The position numbers were made by a program, and so were the translations under genes. From NCBI GenBank assembly GCA_963710495.1, contig CAVQAI010000009.1, positions 650,884 to 714,883 on the forward strand: a stretch of DNA of 64,000 nucleotides, given 5' to 3'. The notes under the pieces were generated by a model. That model was not told where the DNA came from and made no database searches. It saw only the letters and a list, made by a program, of their open reading frames with translations. Shown piece after piece: positions 8,847-16,434 of this stretch. The stretch comes from Bog-756 sp963710495 (GTDB lineage: Bacteria > Actinomycetota > Acidimicrobiia > Acidimicrobiales > RAAP-2). Each line of letters opens with the position of its first letter. The stretch's first letter is position 1.

Positions 8847-9926
8847 CTACGGCCTGGCCTCGAACACACTGTTGAACGGTGTGGCTGCCACCTTCTGGAA
8901 CCGCCTGAATCCGGCGCCGGTGACGATGTCCCGGATGCGGGCCTCTCCCGCCTGGGCCCCGAGGGCCAGGCCGACCTCCTGGGAGAGCGAGCACGGCGTA
9001 CAGAGCAGGGTGGAGAAGGCGTAGTAGGCGCGGCCCACCGGGTTCATGTTGTCCTCGATCTGGTCCCCGGCGGCGGGCTCGACGATCATCCACGTGCCCT
9101 CGTCGGCCAGGGCCTCCCGCACATGGGCGGCCGCTCCGGCAGGATCCCCCATGTCATGCAAGCAGTCGAACATCGTGACGAGGTCGTACTCTCGGCCGGG
9201 AAACGACGACGCGGGAGCCCGCTCGAAGCTGACGCGCTCGGCCACACCGGCATCCCGGGCCCTTTGGCGGGCGGTGTCGATCGACCCGGTGTGGTAGTCG
9301 GTGCCGAGGAAGCTCGAGTCAGGAAAGGCTTCGGCCATCAGGACCGTCGACGCCCCATGACCGCATCCGACGTCGGCCACGCTTGCGCCTGCCTCGAGCT
9401 TGTCCACCACCCCTTCGAGTGCGGGCAGCCACTCGGTCACCAGATGGGCGTTGTAGCCGGGCCGGAAGAACCGCTCGCAACCGTCGTGGACGTCGTCCAC
9501 GTGGTCGTGCCAGCCGATCCCGTCACCAGTGCGCGCCACTTCGGCGATCCGGGGCGAGTCGATCACCGAGCCGATGGCGATCTGGAAGAAGCCGGGAAGA
9601 AAGGCCGGGCTCGACGAGTCGGTGAGTGCCACCGTCTGCTCCGCCGGCAGCACATAGCGTCCGGTCGCCGGGATGTACTCGACATAGCCGCCGGCGGCCT
9701 GTGCGTTGAGCCACTCTCGGACATAGCGCTCGGCCGTACCCGTCCGCCCCGCCAACTGGTCCGAGGTGAGCGGGCCAGCTCCAGCCATTGCCCGGTAGAG
9801 GCCGAGCTTGTCCCCGAGGACGACGAGGGCCGAGTTGAGGGTGGCGCCGACTTCGTCGACCGCCTTGAATACGAAGGCCATGAGCTTGTCGGGGTCGACG
9901 ACCGCGGCCTCGTTCACTGTTGTCAT
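8847..9926 (-). CDS. SAM-dependent methyltransferase with winged-helix N-terminus
   Basis: The 359-residue protein has an N-terminal winged-helix dimerisation domain (LGLYRAMAGAGPLTSDQLAG, ending near PAEQTVALTD). The class I methyltransferase core follows from about residue 170, with motif I VADVGCGHGASTVLMAEAFP and LVTMFDCLHDMGDP. This architecture is typical of O- or N-methyltransferases of small molecules. The ATG at 9926 has an AGGAGGC ribosome site. It sits between the DUF4242 gene and a flavoprotein gene. Methylation plus oxidation of one small molecule is a reasonable guess but is not shown by the sequence. Confidence 0.82.
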   Translation of the reverse strand: MTTVNEAAVVDPDKLMAFVFKAVDEVGATLNSALVVLGDKLGLYRAMAGAGPLTSDQLAGRTGTAERYVREWLNAQAAGGYVEYIPATGRYVLPAEQTVALTDSSSPAFLPGFFQIAIGSVIDSPRIAEVARTGDGIGWHDHVDDVHDGCERFFRPGYNAHLVTEWLPALEGVVDKLEAGASVADVGCGHGASTVLMAEAFPDSSFLGTDYHTGSIDTARQRARDAGVAERVSFERAPASSFPGREYDLVTMFDCLHDMGDPAGAAAHVREALADEGTWMIVEPAAGDQIEDNMNPVGRAYYAFSTLLCTPCSLSQEVGLALGAQAGEARIRDIVTGAGFRRFQKVAATPFNSVFEARP

Positions 9927-10016
9927 CGGATTGCCTCCTGGTCGCCGTCGGGTCGGATCGGCAAGTCGTGATGGTGGTGGTGGCGTCGGCGCCGCCGCCT
10001 GCACCCGGCCACGGAG

Positions 10017-10289
10017 TCAGTCACCGGTGGAAGGGTCGATCACGGTCGCCACGCGGCTGATCGAGTCAGCCGGGAACCCCCCGCACCGGGCGTGCTCTTG
10101 CAGGATGTCCTCGTCAGGGGCGACGTAGACGCAGTAGAGCTTGTCGTCGGTCACGTAGCTGGTCAGCCAGCGGATCTCCGGGCCCAGCTCCGCGATGATC
10201 TTGTTCGACTTGCCGGCGATGGCTTGCAGTTCGGTGGCACTCAGCTCCCCAGCCCCTGGGAGCTCACGCTCGATCATGTACTTGGGCAC
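10017..10289 (-). CDS. DUF4242 domain-containing protein
   Basis: The small 90-residue ferredoxin-like-fold protein contains KYMIERELPGAGELS, EIRWLTSYVTDDKLYCVYVAP and DEDILQEHARCGGFP, the DUF4242 pattern. The function of this family is not established; metal binding has been suggested for some members. GTG at 10289 is taken as start because KYMIEREL follows two codons later and AGAGAAGGGG lies upstream. It is the first gene of a minus-strand operon with the methyltransferase and flavoprotein genes. A DUF4242 domain also occurs fused to a cyclase at 11093, on the other side of the TetR gene. Confidence 0.78.
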   Translation of the reverse strand: MPKYMIERELPGAGELSATELQAIAGKSNKIIAELGPEIRWLTSYVTDDKLYCVYVAPDEDILQEHARCGGFPADSISRVATVIDPSTGD

Positions 10290-10341
10290 TCGGACCCCCT
10301 TCTCTTGGGTTCCCCTTGGCATACCGATAGTCTCTTAACTA

Positions 10342-10379
10342 CATACTCACAGTGTGTTATTATGCATACCGTGAGTATG
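10342..10379. promoter_or_regulatory. Putative TetR operator
   Basis: CATACTCAC at 10342-10350 and GTGAGTATG at 10371-10379 are perfect 9-bp inverted arms with a 20-bp spacer, set between the divergent DUF4242 operon and the TetR gene. An AT-rich TATTAT at about 10358 could be a -10 element. This is where an autoregulating TetR repressor would bind; that role is inferred from position. Confidence 0.55.
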
Positions 10380-11006
10380 GATGTCAAGGGAGGCGCTGCA
10401 CCCGCCATGACCCGGGCGGCCCAGGGCGCGTCGACCCGGGCCGCCCTTGTCGGCGCGGCGCGCCGTCTCTTCGCCGAGCGCGGCTTTGCATCGACATCGC
10501 TGGACGAGATCGTGGCCGGTGCGAACGTCACCAAAGGAGCCCTCTACCATCACTTCCAGGGCAAGGAGGATCTGTTCGCCGCGGTCTACGAGGAGGTCCA
10601 GCGCGAGGTCTCCGATCAAGTGGTCGCCGAGTTCCTCCGCCCGGACCCGTGGGAAGCCCTCGTACAGGGGTGCGAACTCTGGATCGACGCTAACCTCGAT
10701 CCCGTCGTGCAGAGAATCGTCATGCGTGACGCAAGGGCGGTCTTGGGTTGGGACACGGTACGCGACGTCGAGGCCCGATACGGAGCGGTGCCACTGCGTG
10801 GCGTGCTGCGCAGGGCAATGCGCCTCCACAGGATCCGTGCCGCTCCCCTCCGTCCGCTCGCATTGATGGTGATGGGAGCGTTGAACGAAGGGTGCTTGTT
10901 CGTAGCTGCCGCGGACAACCACGTCGCCGCTCGGAACGAAGTGCGTACGTTGGTGGAGACTCTTCTGACTGGCCTCGCGGCTGGTTGCGAGAACAACGAG
11001 GTGTGA
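10377..11006 (+). CDS. TetR/AcrR family transcriptional regulator
   Basis: The protein of about 209 residues has an N-terminal TetR helix-turn-helix, with AARRLFAERGFASTSLDEI, VTKGALYHHFQGKEDLFAAV and a Trp/Phe-poor C-terminal ligand domain (WEALVQGCELWID...LFVAAADN). It most likely represses the divergent operon 7418-10289 and itself. ATG codons occur at 10362, 10377 and 10407. The first lies inside the inverted repeat spacer, so 10377 is used; 10407 (MTRAAQ) fits the family length equally well. The ligand is unknown. The cyclase gene follows in the same direction. Confidence 0.85.
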   Translation: MDVKGGAAPAMTRAAQGASTRAALVGAARRLFAERGFASTSLDEIVAGANVTKGALYHHFQGKEDLFAAVYEEVQREVSDQVVAEFLRPDPWEALVQGCELWIDANLDPVVQRIVMRDARAVLGWDTVRDVEARYGAVPLRGVLRRAMRLHRIRAAPLRPLALMVMGALNEGCLFVAAADNHVAARNEVRTLVETLLTGLAAGCENNEV

Positions 11007-11092
11007 GGAGCAAATGACCACGGCCGTGCCGCTTGCCAACCTGCTCGTCTCCGAACAGCGGTCACGGCCCCGCCGACCACGGGAAGGCTGAC

Positions 11093-11902
11093 ATGCCACT
11101 CTTTCTGGATCGACACGATGCCCCTGGTGCGACCGCATCGATGATCGCCGCCGCGCACGAGCTCGACCTCACTGTCCAGGACAAATACGGAGTCCGGTAT
11201 GTCACGTACTGGTTCGACGAACAACGAGCGGCGGTCTTTTGCCTGGCCGAGGGACCCGACCGCGAGTCCCTCGAGACAGTGCATCGGGAAGCTCACGGCC
11301 TAGTGGCTGACAGGATCATCGAGGTGGGAGAGGGGCCTGTCAGTGCGTTCCTCGGCCCCCTCCCCCAGCATCCCCCAGGAGAGGCCTACGTCGACTCCGC
11401 CGTGCGCGCCATCGTCTTCACCGACCTGTGCGATTCCACCCGTCAGACTCAAGAGCTCGGCGATGAAGGATTCATGACGGTCCTGCACGAACATGACGAC
11501 GTCGTGCGGGGGGCACTGTCCACGCGAGGTGGACACGAAGTGAAGCACACGGGCGACGGGCTCATGGCTTCGTTCACCTCGGTGTCGGCCGCCGTCGAGT
11601 ACGGGATCGACATCCAGCGTTCGTTGCGCCAGCGGAACGAGGAGGCTCGTCTTCCCATCGACGTCCGCATCGGCATCAGCGTCGGTGAACCGATTACCGA
11701 GCTTGGCGATCTCTTCGGAGCGGTCGTCCAGCTGTCGGCCCGACTGTGCGCGATCGCCCCGCGCGGGGGCATTGCGGTATCGAGTGCGGTGCGGGACCTG
11801 TGCCTGGGTAAACGATTCGAATTCAACGGAATGGGTGCTCTCGACCTCAAGGGGTTCCCAGATCCGATCCCGGCATTCGAGGTTCAGATTCCCAGCGGTT
11901 GA
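11093..11902 (+). CDS. DUF4242-class III adenylate/guanylate cyclase fusion
   Basis: The 269-residue protein has an N-terminal DUF4242-like module (PLFLDRHDAPGATASMI to AEGPDRESLETVH) and a C-terminal class III cyclase domain from about residue 105. In the cyclase domain the metal-binding Asp residues lie in AIVFTDLCDST and HTGDGLMASF, and a Lys (EVKHTGDG) occupies the base-recognition region. The usual transition-state Asn is Gln (VVQLSARL), while the Arg is kept. It is predicted to make cAMP or another cyclic nucleotide under control of the DUF4242 sensor. ATG at 11093 follows GGAAGG. It lies downstream of the TetR gene and may share its regulation. Confidence 0.8.
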   Translation: MPLFLDRHDAPGATASMIAAAHELDLTVQDKYGVRYVTYWFDEQRAAVFCLAEGPDRESLETVHREAHGLVADRIIEVGEGPVSAFLGPLPQHPPGEAYVDSAVRAIVFTDLCDSTRQTQELGDEGFMTVLHEHDDVVRGALSTRGGHEVKHTGDGLMASFTSVSAAVEYGIDIQRSLRQRNEEARLPIDVRIGISVGEPITELGDLFGAVVQLSARLCAIAPRGGIAVSSAVRDLCLGKRFEFNGMGALDLKGFPDPIPAFEVQIPSG

Positions 11903-11934
11903 CACGCACCTCGACGTCCACGTGGCCCATTCAT

Positions 11935-12269
11935 GGCACCTATGTCGCGTATCTCAACGCTACGCCACTGCAGGGCAACGAGCGACTACGCGGGTGGGCC
12001 CGCTTTCGGGTCGGTCACCTGATCGATGACGACGCCAGTCCGTTCATGAGATCGCGTCGGTGGAGACGAGGCCATTTCTTGAGGGACACGGATCGTGTGT
12101 CATCGACAACTGTGTCACCAAGGTCGGGAGCAACAACTTCCACGAGATCGCCTTCCTCGTGAGCGGAGCGCGACACAAGAGTGTCGTCATTGCCGCAGCT
12201 CCCACGTCGGGATGGGATCGGTTCAGACCGACCGCCGAAAGAGCAATGGCATCGTACGCTGTTCGCTGA
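11935..12269 (+). pseudogene. Frameshifted conserved hypothetical protein (C-terminal part)
   Basis: One frame reads GTYVAYLNATPLQGNERLRG and WARFRVGHLIDDDAS. At about 12040 the coherent sequence moves to the next frame: SVHEIASVETRPF, then GSCVIDNCVTKVG, FHEIAFLVSG and IAAAPTSGWDRF, ending at a stop at 12269. The two parts look like one conserved protein of at least 110 residues, and the N-terminus is not evident. The pattern recalls actinobacterial proteins of unknown function with a PsbP/LpqN-like C-terminal region. This resemblance is from memory and weak. Confidence 0.45.
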
Positions 12270-12688
12270 CCACGTGCCGGAGGCTGAAGGGCACCTGCAC
12301 CATCAGGGTGATCAACGCGACTTGCCCTCCCCTCACGGCACCGACGATGCCGGCCGGTGGGACTATGCACGCGCCAGCTCACCGGTCATCGCTCCCGAAC
12401 CGGCTGCGCTCGGCGTGCACGGGACCGTGTGGGTGTTGAGCATCACGCGAATAATGCGAGGGTCAATGGCCCCGGCCAAGAAGGGTCGGAAAACTGTGGT
12501 GCGATTGTCCCCGATGCAGCGACTCATCATCCGGTTCGAGGCACGCACTTACCCTCGGTTCAGTGATGACCCCTTCTTGACCATTTCAACCAGCCAATAT
12601 TGAAAGCCATAAAGCGCAGAACCTGGTAGCCGGCATCTGCCAGTGGCGTCGATTGTGGTCTCGATCGTCCTCATCACGAACTCCTTCT
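12270..12688. other. Intergenic region without a supported gene
   Basis: A plus-strand frame is open across much of this stretch but has no recognisable features and looks like a GC-driven open frame. No repeat or RNA gene is visible. Confidence 0.4.
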
Positions 12689-12961
12689 TTATGCCAACTT
12701 CATGAACATACGCTGAACCTCGTCAATGGCATATCCGTCGGCAGCTGCCTCGTCTGGATTCTGCAGGCAGTAGACCAAGCCGGAGGAGATCAGCTTGAAC
12801 CCGGCCTGTTCCAAGGCTTTGGTTGCTGCGGACAGCTGCGCCACGACGTCCCGGCACTCACGGCCCTCTTCGAGCATGCGCTCGACGCCTTGGACCTGAC
12901 CGGCCACGCGTCGCAACCGCTTGCGCACGTCAGTTACGACGCCTTCGGGGAGTTCCATCAT
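12689..12961 (-). CDS. CsoR/CstR-type metal- or persulfide-sensing repressor
   Basis: The 90-residue all-helical repressor contains VRKRLRRVAGQVQGVERMLEEG, CRDVVAQLSAATKALEQAG and a second cysteine in GLVYCLQNP. Copper-sensing CsoR uses a Cys-His-Cys set; here the His position appears to be Ser, leaving the two-cysteine arrangement of CstR, which senses persulfides through disulfide or trisulfide formation. The assignment fits the downstream sulfide oxidation genes. The start ATG follows GAGAGGA. It is transcribed toward the left, after a thioredoxin gene. TACCC-N4-GGGTA sites nearby (13432, 13476, 16230) are candidate operators. Confidence 0.82.
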   Translation of the reverse strand: MMELPEGVVTDVRKRLRRVAGQVQGVERMLEEGRECRDVVAQLSAATKALEQAGFKLISSGLVYCLQNPDEAAADGYAIDEVQRMFMKLA

Positions 12962-12986
12962 TCATTCCTCTCTGGTGTGATTCGAT

Positions 12987-13001
12987 GTGCCACGGTGGCA
13001 C
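12987..13001. terminator. Short palindrome GTGCCAC-G-GTGGCAC
   Basis: A perfect 7-bp inverted repeat lies directly after the thioredoxin stop and 26 bp before the repressor start on the minus strand. It may be a weak terminator hairpin or a protein-binding site; there is no U-rich tail. Confidence 0.3.
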
Positions 13002-13003
13002 GA

Positions 13004-13392
13004 TCATGTGCTCGATCCTGACGGGGTTCGATCGGCCCGATAGGCAGCCACTTGCCGGTGCAACTCGGACGTGTCGAACTCAACGGCGCGAGTGATCAGC
13101 TCCTCAAGCGCGTCACCAGGGACCGCACCCGGTTGTGAGTACACGACCACCTTCTCCCGCAGGATCATCAGTGTGGGAATCGATTGGACCGAACGAGCTG
13201 GCCAGCTCGAACTGGGCCTCGGTGTCGACCTTGCCGAACACGATGTCAGCATGCTGCTCCGACGCAGCCTCGAGGGTCGGACCGAACACGCGACACGGGT
13301 CGCACCACGATGCCCAGAAGTCGACCAGGACGGTGCGGTTCGATGCCACCACCTCGTCGTAGTTCTCTTTTGGTCAGCTCCACTTTGGCCAC
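13004..13392 (-). CDS. trxA: Thioredoxin, with two frameshifts
   Basis: Three consecutive frames make one thioredoxin: VAKVELTK at the GTG start (13392), then VVASNRTVLVDFWASWCDPC with the WCxPC redox centre, then VQSIPTLMILREKVVVY with the conserved cis-Pro. The first shift is an extra A in an AAAA run near 13370 and the second lies near 13195. Total length is about 128 residues, normal for thioredoxin with a short C-terminal tail. It would reduce disulfides or persulfides. It is adjacent to the CstR-like gene and divergent from the MMPL gene across two operator-like sites. Homopolymer shifts favour sequence error over a dead gene. Confidence 0.72.
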
Positions 13393-13431
13393 GCTTGCTC
13401 TTCTCGGACGGTCACTCACGTCAAACCAGGA

Positions 13432-13489
13432 TACCGGGGTGGGTATTCTGGCCATCGTAAATCACCGGTTGCCTATACCCTACCCCGTA
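13432..13489. promoter_or_regulatory. Two CsoR/CstR-like operator sites
   Basis: TACCGGGGTGGGTA (13432-13445) and TACCCTACCCCGTA (13476-13489) each match TACCC-N4-GGGTA with one mismatch. They lie between the divergent thioredoxin and MMPL genes. CsoR-family repressors bind GC-rich pseudo-palindromes flanked by TA steps, so the repressor encoded at 12689 is the likely ligand. Confidence 0.55.
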
Positions 13490-13504
13490 TGGTTTACTGG
13501 CGCA

Positions 13505-15709
13505 ATGACTCCTCCTCCGACCTCATCGACGGTCGTCGTCAACGACCCGACCCGGGCCGACGAAGACGCACCCCAGCGGGTCGCCAGGGACGCGGCGCCG
13601 TCGAGCAACCTCGGCCCTTTGGGTCAGCTCGGGCGATGGTCGGCGTCGCATCGAGGGTCAGTGTTCCTGGCCTGGTTGGCCATCGTTGCCGTCCTGGCTG
13701 CCTTCGCCCCGAGCGTCGAGCACGCCCTGAGCGGCGCCGGCTGGCAGGCCAATGGGTCGCAATCCGTGCAGGTCCGGGACCTCGCCCAGAAGGACTTCGG
13801 CGGCCAGGCCAGCTCAGCCATCGAAGTGGTCATCGCCGCCGATCGCCCGATCTCGAGTCCACCGGTCCAGACCGTGCTGCTCAAGGCCGAGAGGATCCTG
13901 GCCGCCGACCCCCGGATCGGCCGGATCGTGGCTCCCCAACCCGGAGTGTCGATCAGCGCCGACGGGAAAACCGCCGTCATCCTCGGTGGAGCCAATGCGG
14001 ACCCCAACACCATGGTGAGAGCCGCCGATGCCCTCCAGCAGCCGTTGCGAGAGCTCAGCGGGAACGGGGTAACCGTGGCCGCCACCAGTGCGTCGGTGCT
14101 GTGGTCGGACTTCAACACCGCCAACCGGACAGCCATGCTGCGCTCCGAGATGATCTCGTGGCCGGTGACCATGATCATCCTGCTGCTGGCTTTCGGATCT
14201 CTCGTGGCGGCAGGACTTCCTCTGCTGTTGACTCTCGTCGGCCTGTTGAGCGCAGCGGGCTTGCTCGACCTGCTCACCCACCTCGCCCCCATCTCGATCT
14301 GGGCCATGAACTTCGCTCTCATGTTCGCCCTGGCTCTCGGGATCGACTATGCGCTGTTCATCGTGGTCCGGTTTAGGGGGGCGCACTTCGGACGGAATCG
14401 ACACGTCCGCGAGTCGGTAGGCGAGACCATGGACACCGCAGGCAAGGCAGTCCTCTTCTCCGGCCTCACCGTGCTCATCGCACTCTCGACAGTCATGCTG
14501 GTGCCCGCCCCGGCGTTCCAGTCGATGGCCGCCGGCATCATGCTGTCGGTCTTCTTCGTGCTCCTTGCCACCTTGACCCTGCTGCCGGCCGTACTGGGCA
14601 AGCTGGGTGACAGGGTCGATGCCCTCCCGCTCAAGTGGGTACATTCGGGAGAGCATCGCTCCGCCCGTTTCGCCCGGTGGGGGGCACTGCTGTGGCGCCG
14701 CCCCTGGTTCTTCGGGGGCGTGGCTGTGGCCATCCTCGTCCTTCTGGCCGCCCCGGTCATCGGCCTCCGAACCGCCATGCCATCGATCAAGGTGGTGCCG
14801 GCCACCGACTCGGCCCGCGTCGGCTACGGCCTCGTGCAGTCGGCGTTCGGTCCCGGTGCCCCCGGCCAGCTCCAGATCATCACCACGCCGGTCCACGCCG
14901 GCGCCGCCAAGGCCGTCCTGGCCCGTGACCCCGGCATCGCCGCGGCGTTGCCTGCCCAGCGGTCGAACTCAGCGGACCTGGTCATGATCGGAGCGGTGCC
15001 CAACGTCGACCCCTCGTCACCGGCGATCGGGACCACCATCGACCGATTGCGAGGCTCGCTGCCAGCGGGCTCGCTGGTCGGCGGGGCCGCCGCCGAAAAC
15101 CATGACCTCCAGGTGGTGCTGGCCGCCAAGACGCCCGAGGTGATCGGACTGGTGCTGCTGTTGGGCTTCCTGGTGCTGCTTGTGGCCCTGCAGGCACCGC
15201 TGATTGCCGCCCTCGGTGTGCTGACCAGCCTGCTCTCCACTGGCGCGGCCTTCGGGGTAGCCCGCCTCATCTTCCAGAACGGATGGCTCCACAGCCTGCT
15301 GGGCTTCAACCCCCAGGGATTCCTCGACGCGTGGGGTCCGGTGTTCTTCTTCGCCATGATCTTCGCCATCTCCATGGACTACACGGTGTTCCTACTCTCG
15401 AGCACCAAAGAGCACTACGAGAAATCGGGTGACCCGAAGGACGCCATGGTCAACGGTTTGGCCCACTCCGGGCGAGTCATCTTCGCGGCGGCCGCGGTCA
15501 TGGTGGCCGTGTTCTTCACCTTCGCCCTCTCGGGCCCGCTTCCGCCCAAGGAGATGGGCATCATCCTCGGCGTTGCGGTGCTGCTCGACGCCCTGGTGGT
15601 CCGGCTGCTCCTCCTACCGGTGCTCCTCCGCCTGACAGGGAGCTCAGCCTGGTGGACCCCCACGTGGCTGAGCCGGATGCTTCCCACCGTGCGCTTTGCC
15701 CATGAGTAG
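13505..15709 (+). CDS. MMPL/RND family membrane transporter
   Basis: The 734-residue protein has two repeats of one transmembrane helix, a large periplasmic loop and five further helices. Each repeat has the conserved Asp-Tyr pair in TM4/TM10 (ALGIDYALFIVVRFR and ISMDYTVFLLSSTKE), used for proton relay. MMPL proteins export lipids or hydrophobic small molecules. ATG at 13505 is chosen; upstream sequence is promoter with operator-like sites. Its position inside a sulfide/persulfide module is unusual. It may export a sulfur compound or thiol conjugate, but the substrate is not shown by sequence. Confidence 0.88.
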   Translation: MTPPPTSSTVVVNDPTRADEDAPQRVARDAAPSSNLGPLGQLGRWSASHRGSVFLAWLAIVAVLAAFAPSVEHALSGAGWQANGSQSVQVRDLAQKDFGGQASSAIEVVIAADRPISSPPVQTVLLKAERILAADPRIGRIVAPQPGVSISADGKTAVILGGANADPNTMVRAADALQQPLRELSGNGVTVAATSASVLWSDFNTANRTAMLRSEMISWPVTMIILLLAFGSLVAAGLPLLLTLVGLLSAAGLLDLLTHLAPISIWAMNFALMFALALGIDYALFIVVRFRGAHFGRNRHVRESVGETMDTAGKAVLFSGLTVLIALSTVMLVPAPAFQSMAAGIMLSVFFVLLATLTLLPAVLGKLGDRVDALPLKWVHSGEHRSARFARWGALLWRRPWFFGGVAVAILVLLAAPVIGLRTAMPSIKVVPATDSARVGYGLVQSAFGPGAPGQLQIITTPVHAGAAKAVLARDPGIAAALPAQRSNSADLVMIGAVPNVDPSSPAIGTTIDRLRGSLPAGSLVGGAAAENHDLQVVLAAKTPEVIGLVLLLGFLVLLVALQAPLIAALGVLTSLLSTGAAFGVARLIFQNGWLHSLLGFNPQGFLDAWGPVFFFAMIFAISMDYTVFLLSSTKEHYEKSGDPKDAMVNGLAHSGRVIFAAAAVMVAVFFTFALSGPLPPKEMGIILGVAVLLDALVVRLLLLPVLLRLTGSSAWWTPTWLSRMLPTVRFAHE

Positions 15710-15789
15710 GCAATGAGACGGAGGAGGGTATGAGCTCATCATCTCCAACGAGGACTCACCACAATTGCCAACGATAAGGAGCCAGAGAA

Positions 15790-16140
15790 ATGGGAAGTGC
15801 GAAAGAAGTCTTGGACGAGCTGCGAGTGCCGACCCGTGAGCTGCGCCAGGCTGCGCCCGATGCCTGGGCCGGCTTCGGCCAGATGCACAATGCCGCCATC
15901 GCCGACGGTGTCCTCAGCCGTCGGGTCAAGGAGTTGATGGCCCTGGCCATCGCCGTGGTGAAGCAGTGTGACGGGTGCATCGCGTCCCACGCCAAGGCGG
16001 CCGCCGTGCACGGTGCAACGCCCGAGGAGGTGGCCGAGGCGCTTTCCGTGGCCCTGCTCATGGATGGGGGCACCGCTACGGTTTACGGGCCGCGGGCCTG
16101 GGCCGCCTACCGGGAGTTCTCGGCCCCGAAACCCGAGTGA
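15790..16140 (+). CDS. Carboxymuconolactone decarboxylase/AhpD-like protein
   Basis: The 116-residue all-helical protein carries the AhpD redox motif QCDGCIASHAKAA (CxxC followed by His), preceded by KELMALAIAVVKQ. AhpD-like proteins reduce peroxidase partners through the CxxC; others are ring-opening decarboxylases without it. The CxxC here favours a thiol-redox role, fitting the neighbouring thioredoxin and sulfide oxidation genes. The start ATG follows AAGGAGCC. It is probably co-transcribed with the MMPL gene 80 bp upstream. Confidence 0.85.
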   Translation: MGSAKEVLDELRVPTRELRQAAPDAWAGFGQMHNAAIADGVLSRRVKELMALAIAVVKQCDGCIASHAKAAAVHGATPEEVAEALSVALLMDGGTATVYGPRAWAAYREFSAPKPE

Positions 16141-16434
16141 CATAGGAGCAACCCAGCTCTCGGACCCTTCACCGCCAAGCCAGGGAAACGCTTCCTGATT
16201 CATCTTCGTCTCCTCCTCGTGCGTCGCCCTACCCCAACGGGTACCCCCCGGAACAGGGCCCGCCTCCTTCTATTCCCCAGGTAGACCGCCATGGTGCCTA
16301 GAAAGGTGACGATGGTGCCGTCGGACTTTCTCGGAGGACCCGGACCAAGAGTTCTCCGGCCTGCGCCACAGGATCGACCAAAGAGGGACGAATTGCTCTA
16401 GTCGAAGCACGCTGTCATGACCCACGATGGGATC
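16141..16434. other. Intergenic promoter region
   Basis: No gene is visible. The region contains the operator-like site at 16230-16243 and probably the promoter of the sulfide:quinone reductase-like gene. Confidence 0.5.
16230..16243. promoter_or_regulatory. CsoR/CstR-like operator upstream of the SQR-like gene
   Basis: TACCCCAACGGGTA is a perfect TACCC-N4-GGGTA palindrome, about 190 bp before the flavoprotein start. It is the best of the three copies in this region. Confidence 0.55.

Noticed and set aside
12181..12603. 140-codon plus-strand frame
   Set aside because: There is no ribosome site, no conserved motif and no domain; it overlaps the end of a better-supported frameshifted gene.
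13814..14896. Open frame of 360 codons on the minus strand
   Set aside because: It is antisense to the MMPL transporter; the composition (Gln/Gly/Asp/His repeats) is typical of a shadow frame.
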